A stretch of 13,006 nucleotides of DNA from Bacillota bacterium (GTDB lineage: Bacteria; Bacillota; Clostridia; Acetivibrionales; DSM-1351): positions 1 to 13,006 of the forward strand of contig JAEZFR010000391.1 in NCBI GenBank assembly GCA_023417285.1, given 5' to 3'. The notes below the pieces were generated by a model. The model was not told the DNA's origin, did no database searches, and saw only the letters and a list, made by a program, of their open reading frames with translations. Made by a program: the position numbers and the translations under genes. Positions 12,438-13,006 of the stretch are shown here, piece after piece (positions within the stretch are counted from its first letter, which is position 1; every line of letters begins with the position of its first letter).

Positions 12438-13006
12438 ATGGCTGAAAAATTATTGATGAAAGGCAACGAGGTTATTGCTGAAGCGGCTGTAAGAGCTGGT
12501 TGTAAGCATTACTTCGGTTATCCAATAACTCCACAAACAGAAATTGCCCATTATATGGCTAAGAGAATGCCAGAGATAAATGGAACCTTCGTACAGGCAG
12601 AGAGCGAAGTAGCTGCGATAAATATGGTTTACGGTGCGGCTGCAGCTGGTGCAAGAGTACTTACTTCTTCATCAAGTCCTGGAGTTAGCTTAAAACAGGA
12701 GGGTATTTCATATATTGCAGGCGCTGAGTTACCATGTGTATTGGTTAACATAGTTCGTTGCGGACCGGGTCTCGGAGGAATTCTTCCAGCGCAGTGCGAC
12801 TATTTTCAGGCTGTAAAGGGTGGAGGGCATGGAGACTACAAGATGGTAGTACTTGCTCCATGTTCAGTTCAGGAGCTTTATGAAATGACTGTTGAAGCAT
12901 TTAATATTTCTGATAAATATAGAATAATGACCATGATAATGGGTGACGGTATGCTTGGTCAGATGATGGAAGCAGTAGAATTCAAGGACGAAGAATATAT
13001 CTACAA
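12438..13006 (+). CDS. vorB: 2-oxoacid:ferredoxin oxidoreductase alpha subunit VorB (5' part)
   Basis: The frame is open from ATG 12438 to the window edge, 189 codons, so the gene is truncated only by the window. It matches VorB/KorA: KGNEVIAEAAVRAGC (8-22), GYPITPQTE (27-35), QAESEVAAINMVYGAA (53-68), SSSSPGVSLKQEGISY (77-92) and GLGGILPAQCDYFQA (111-125). The enzyme oxidatively decarboxylates branched-chain 2-oxoacids to acyl-CoA, reducing ferredoxin. VorB is preferred over KorA by overall wording of these blocks, but substrate specificity cannot be read directly. AAAGGA (12418-12423) is 14 nt from the ATG, longer than ideal. The thiamine-diphosphate and gamma subunits should follow outside the window. 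Confidence 0.92.
   Translation, partial: MAEKLLMKGNEVIAEAAVRAGCKHYFGYPITPQTEIAHYMAKRMPEINGTFVQAESEVAAINMVYGAAAAGARVLTSSSSPGVSLKQEGISYIAGAELPCVLVNIVRCGPGLGGILPAQCDYFQAVKGGGHGDYKMVVLAPCSVQELYEMTVEAFNISDKYRIMTMIMGDGMLGQMMEAVEFKDEEYIY

Noticed and set aside
1..13006. tRNA or rRNA genes, insertion sequences, prophage or defence modules
   Set aside because: No T-loop/acceptor patterns, transposase motifs, terminal repeats or defence-gene domains were seen. XerD looks like the housekeeping recombinase, not a mobile-element integrase.

Overview
The window is about 13 kb of low-GC, gene-dense chromosome from a spore-forming anaerobic Firmicute. The best guess is a clostridium of the Ruminiclostridium / cluster III type. 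Reasons: strong AGGAGG-type ribosome binding sites, AT-rich spacers with T-tailed hairpin terminators, the engulfment gene spoIIM, an MciZ-like peptide, and a VorB-type ferredoxin-dependent 2-oxoacid oxidoreductase. Every clear gene is on the + strand except one tiny gene, the mciZ-like reading frame at 1469-1597. No tRNA, rRNA, CRISPR array, insertion sequence or prophage gene was recognised.

Layout. 1-172: last codons of an upstream gene, a terminator, and the proC leader. 173-1436: proC and rnhA, overlapping by 8 bp. 1469-1597 (-): a 42-residue MciZ-like peptide gene, convergent with rnhA and divergent from the next gene. 1732-4032: Nudix hydrolase (nudF-like), spoIIM with a good sigma-E-like promoter, and xerD, closed by a terminator. 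From memory, this nudF / mciZ / spoIIM / xerD grouping resembles the Bacillus subtilis chromosome, although fur is missing here. 4247-4462: an orphan HMA metal-binding protein. 4463-4793: a non-coding stretch with a terminator, 53-54-bp tandem repeats and an inverted repeat. 4794-6713: an amidohydrolase-2 family enzyme, then a membrane-anchored protein of unknown function. 6954-7556: an FMN reductase-fold protein with an iron-sulfur-flavoprotein-like cysteine motif. 7667-9144: tcdA and a P-loop ATPase, probably one transcript. 9114-9380: two further sets of ~50-bp tandem repeats. 9424-11097: a membrane-anchored MutS-like ATPase. 11168-12022: a YitT/DUF2179 membrane protein. 12192-13006: a two-cluster ferredoxin and the start of vorB, the beginning of a 2-oxoacid:ferredoxin oxidoreductase operon that runs off the window.

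Most of the window is housekeeping: proline synthesis, RNA-primer removal, ADP-ribose clean-up, chromosome-dimer resolution, tRNA t6A cyclisation and fermentative 2-oxoacid metabolism, with a sporulation theme around mciZ and spoIIM. No wholly new multi-gene system stands out. The most rewarding observations are the easily missed mciZ-like gene, the spoIIM promoter architecture, and the repeated appearance of ~50-54-bp tandem duplications in intergenic DNA. Gene assignments come from reading motifs by eye and recalling family features; no database search was run.
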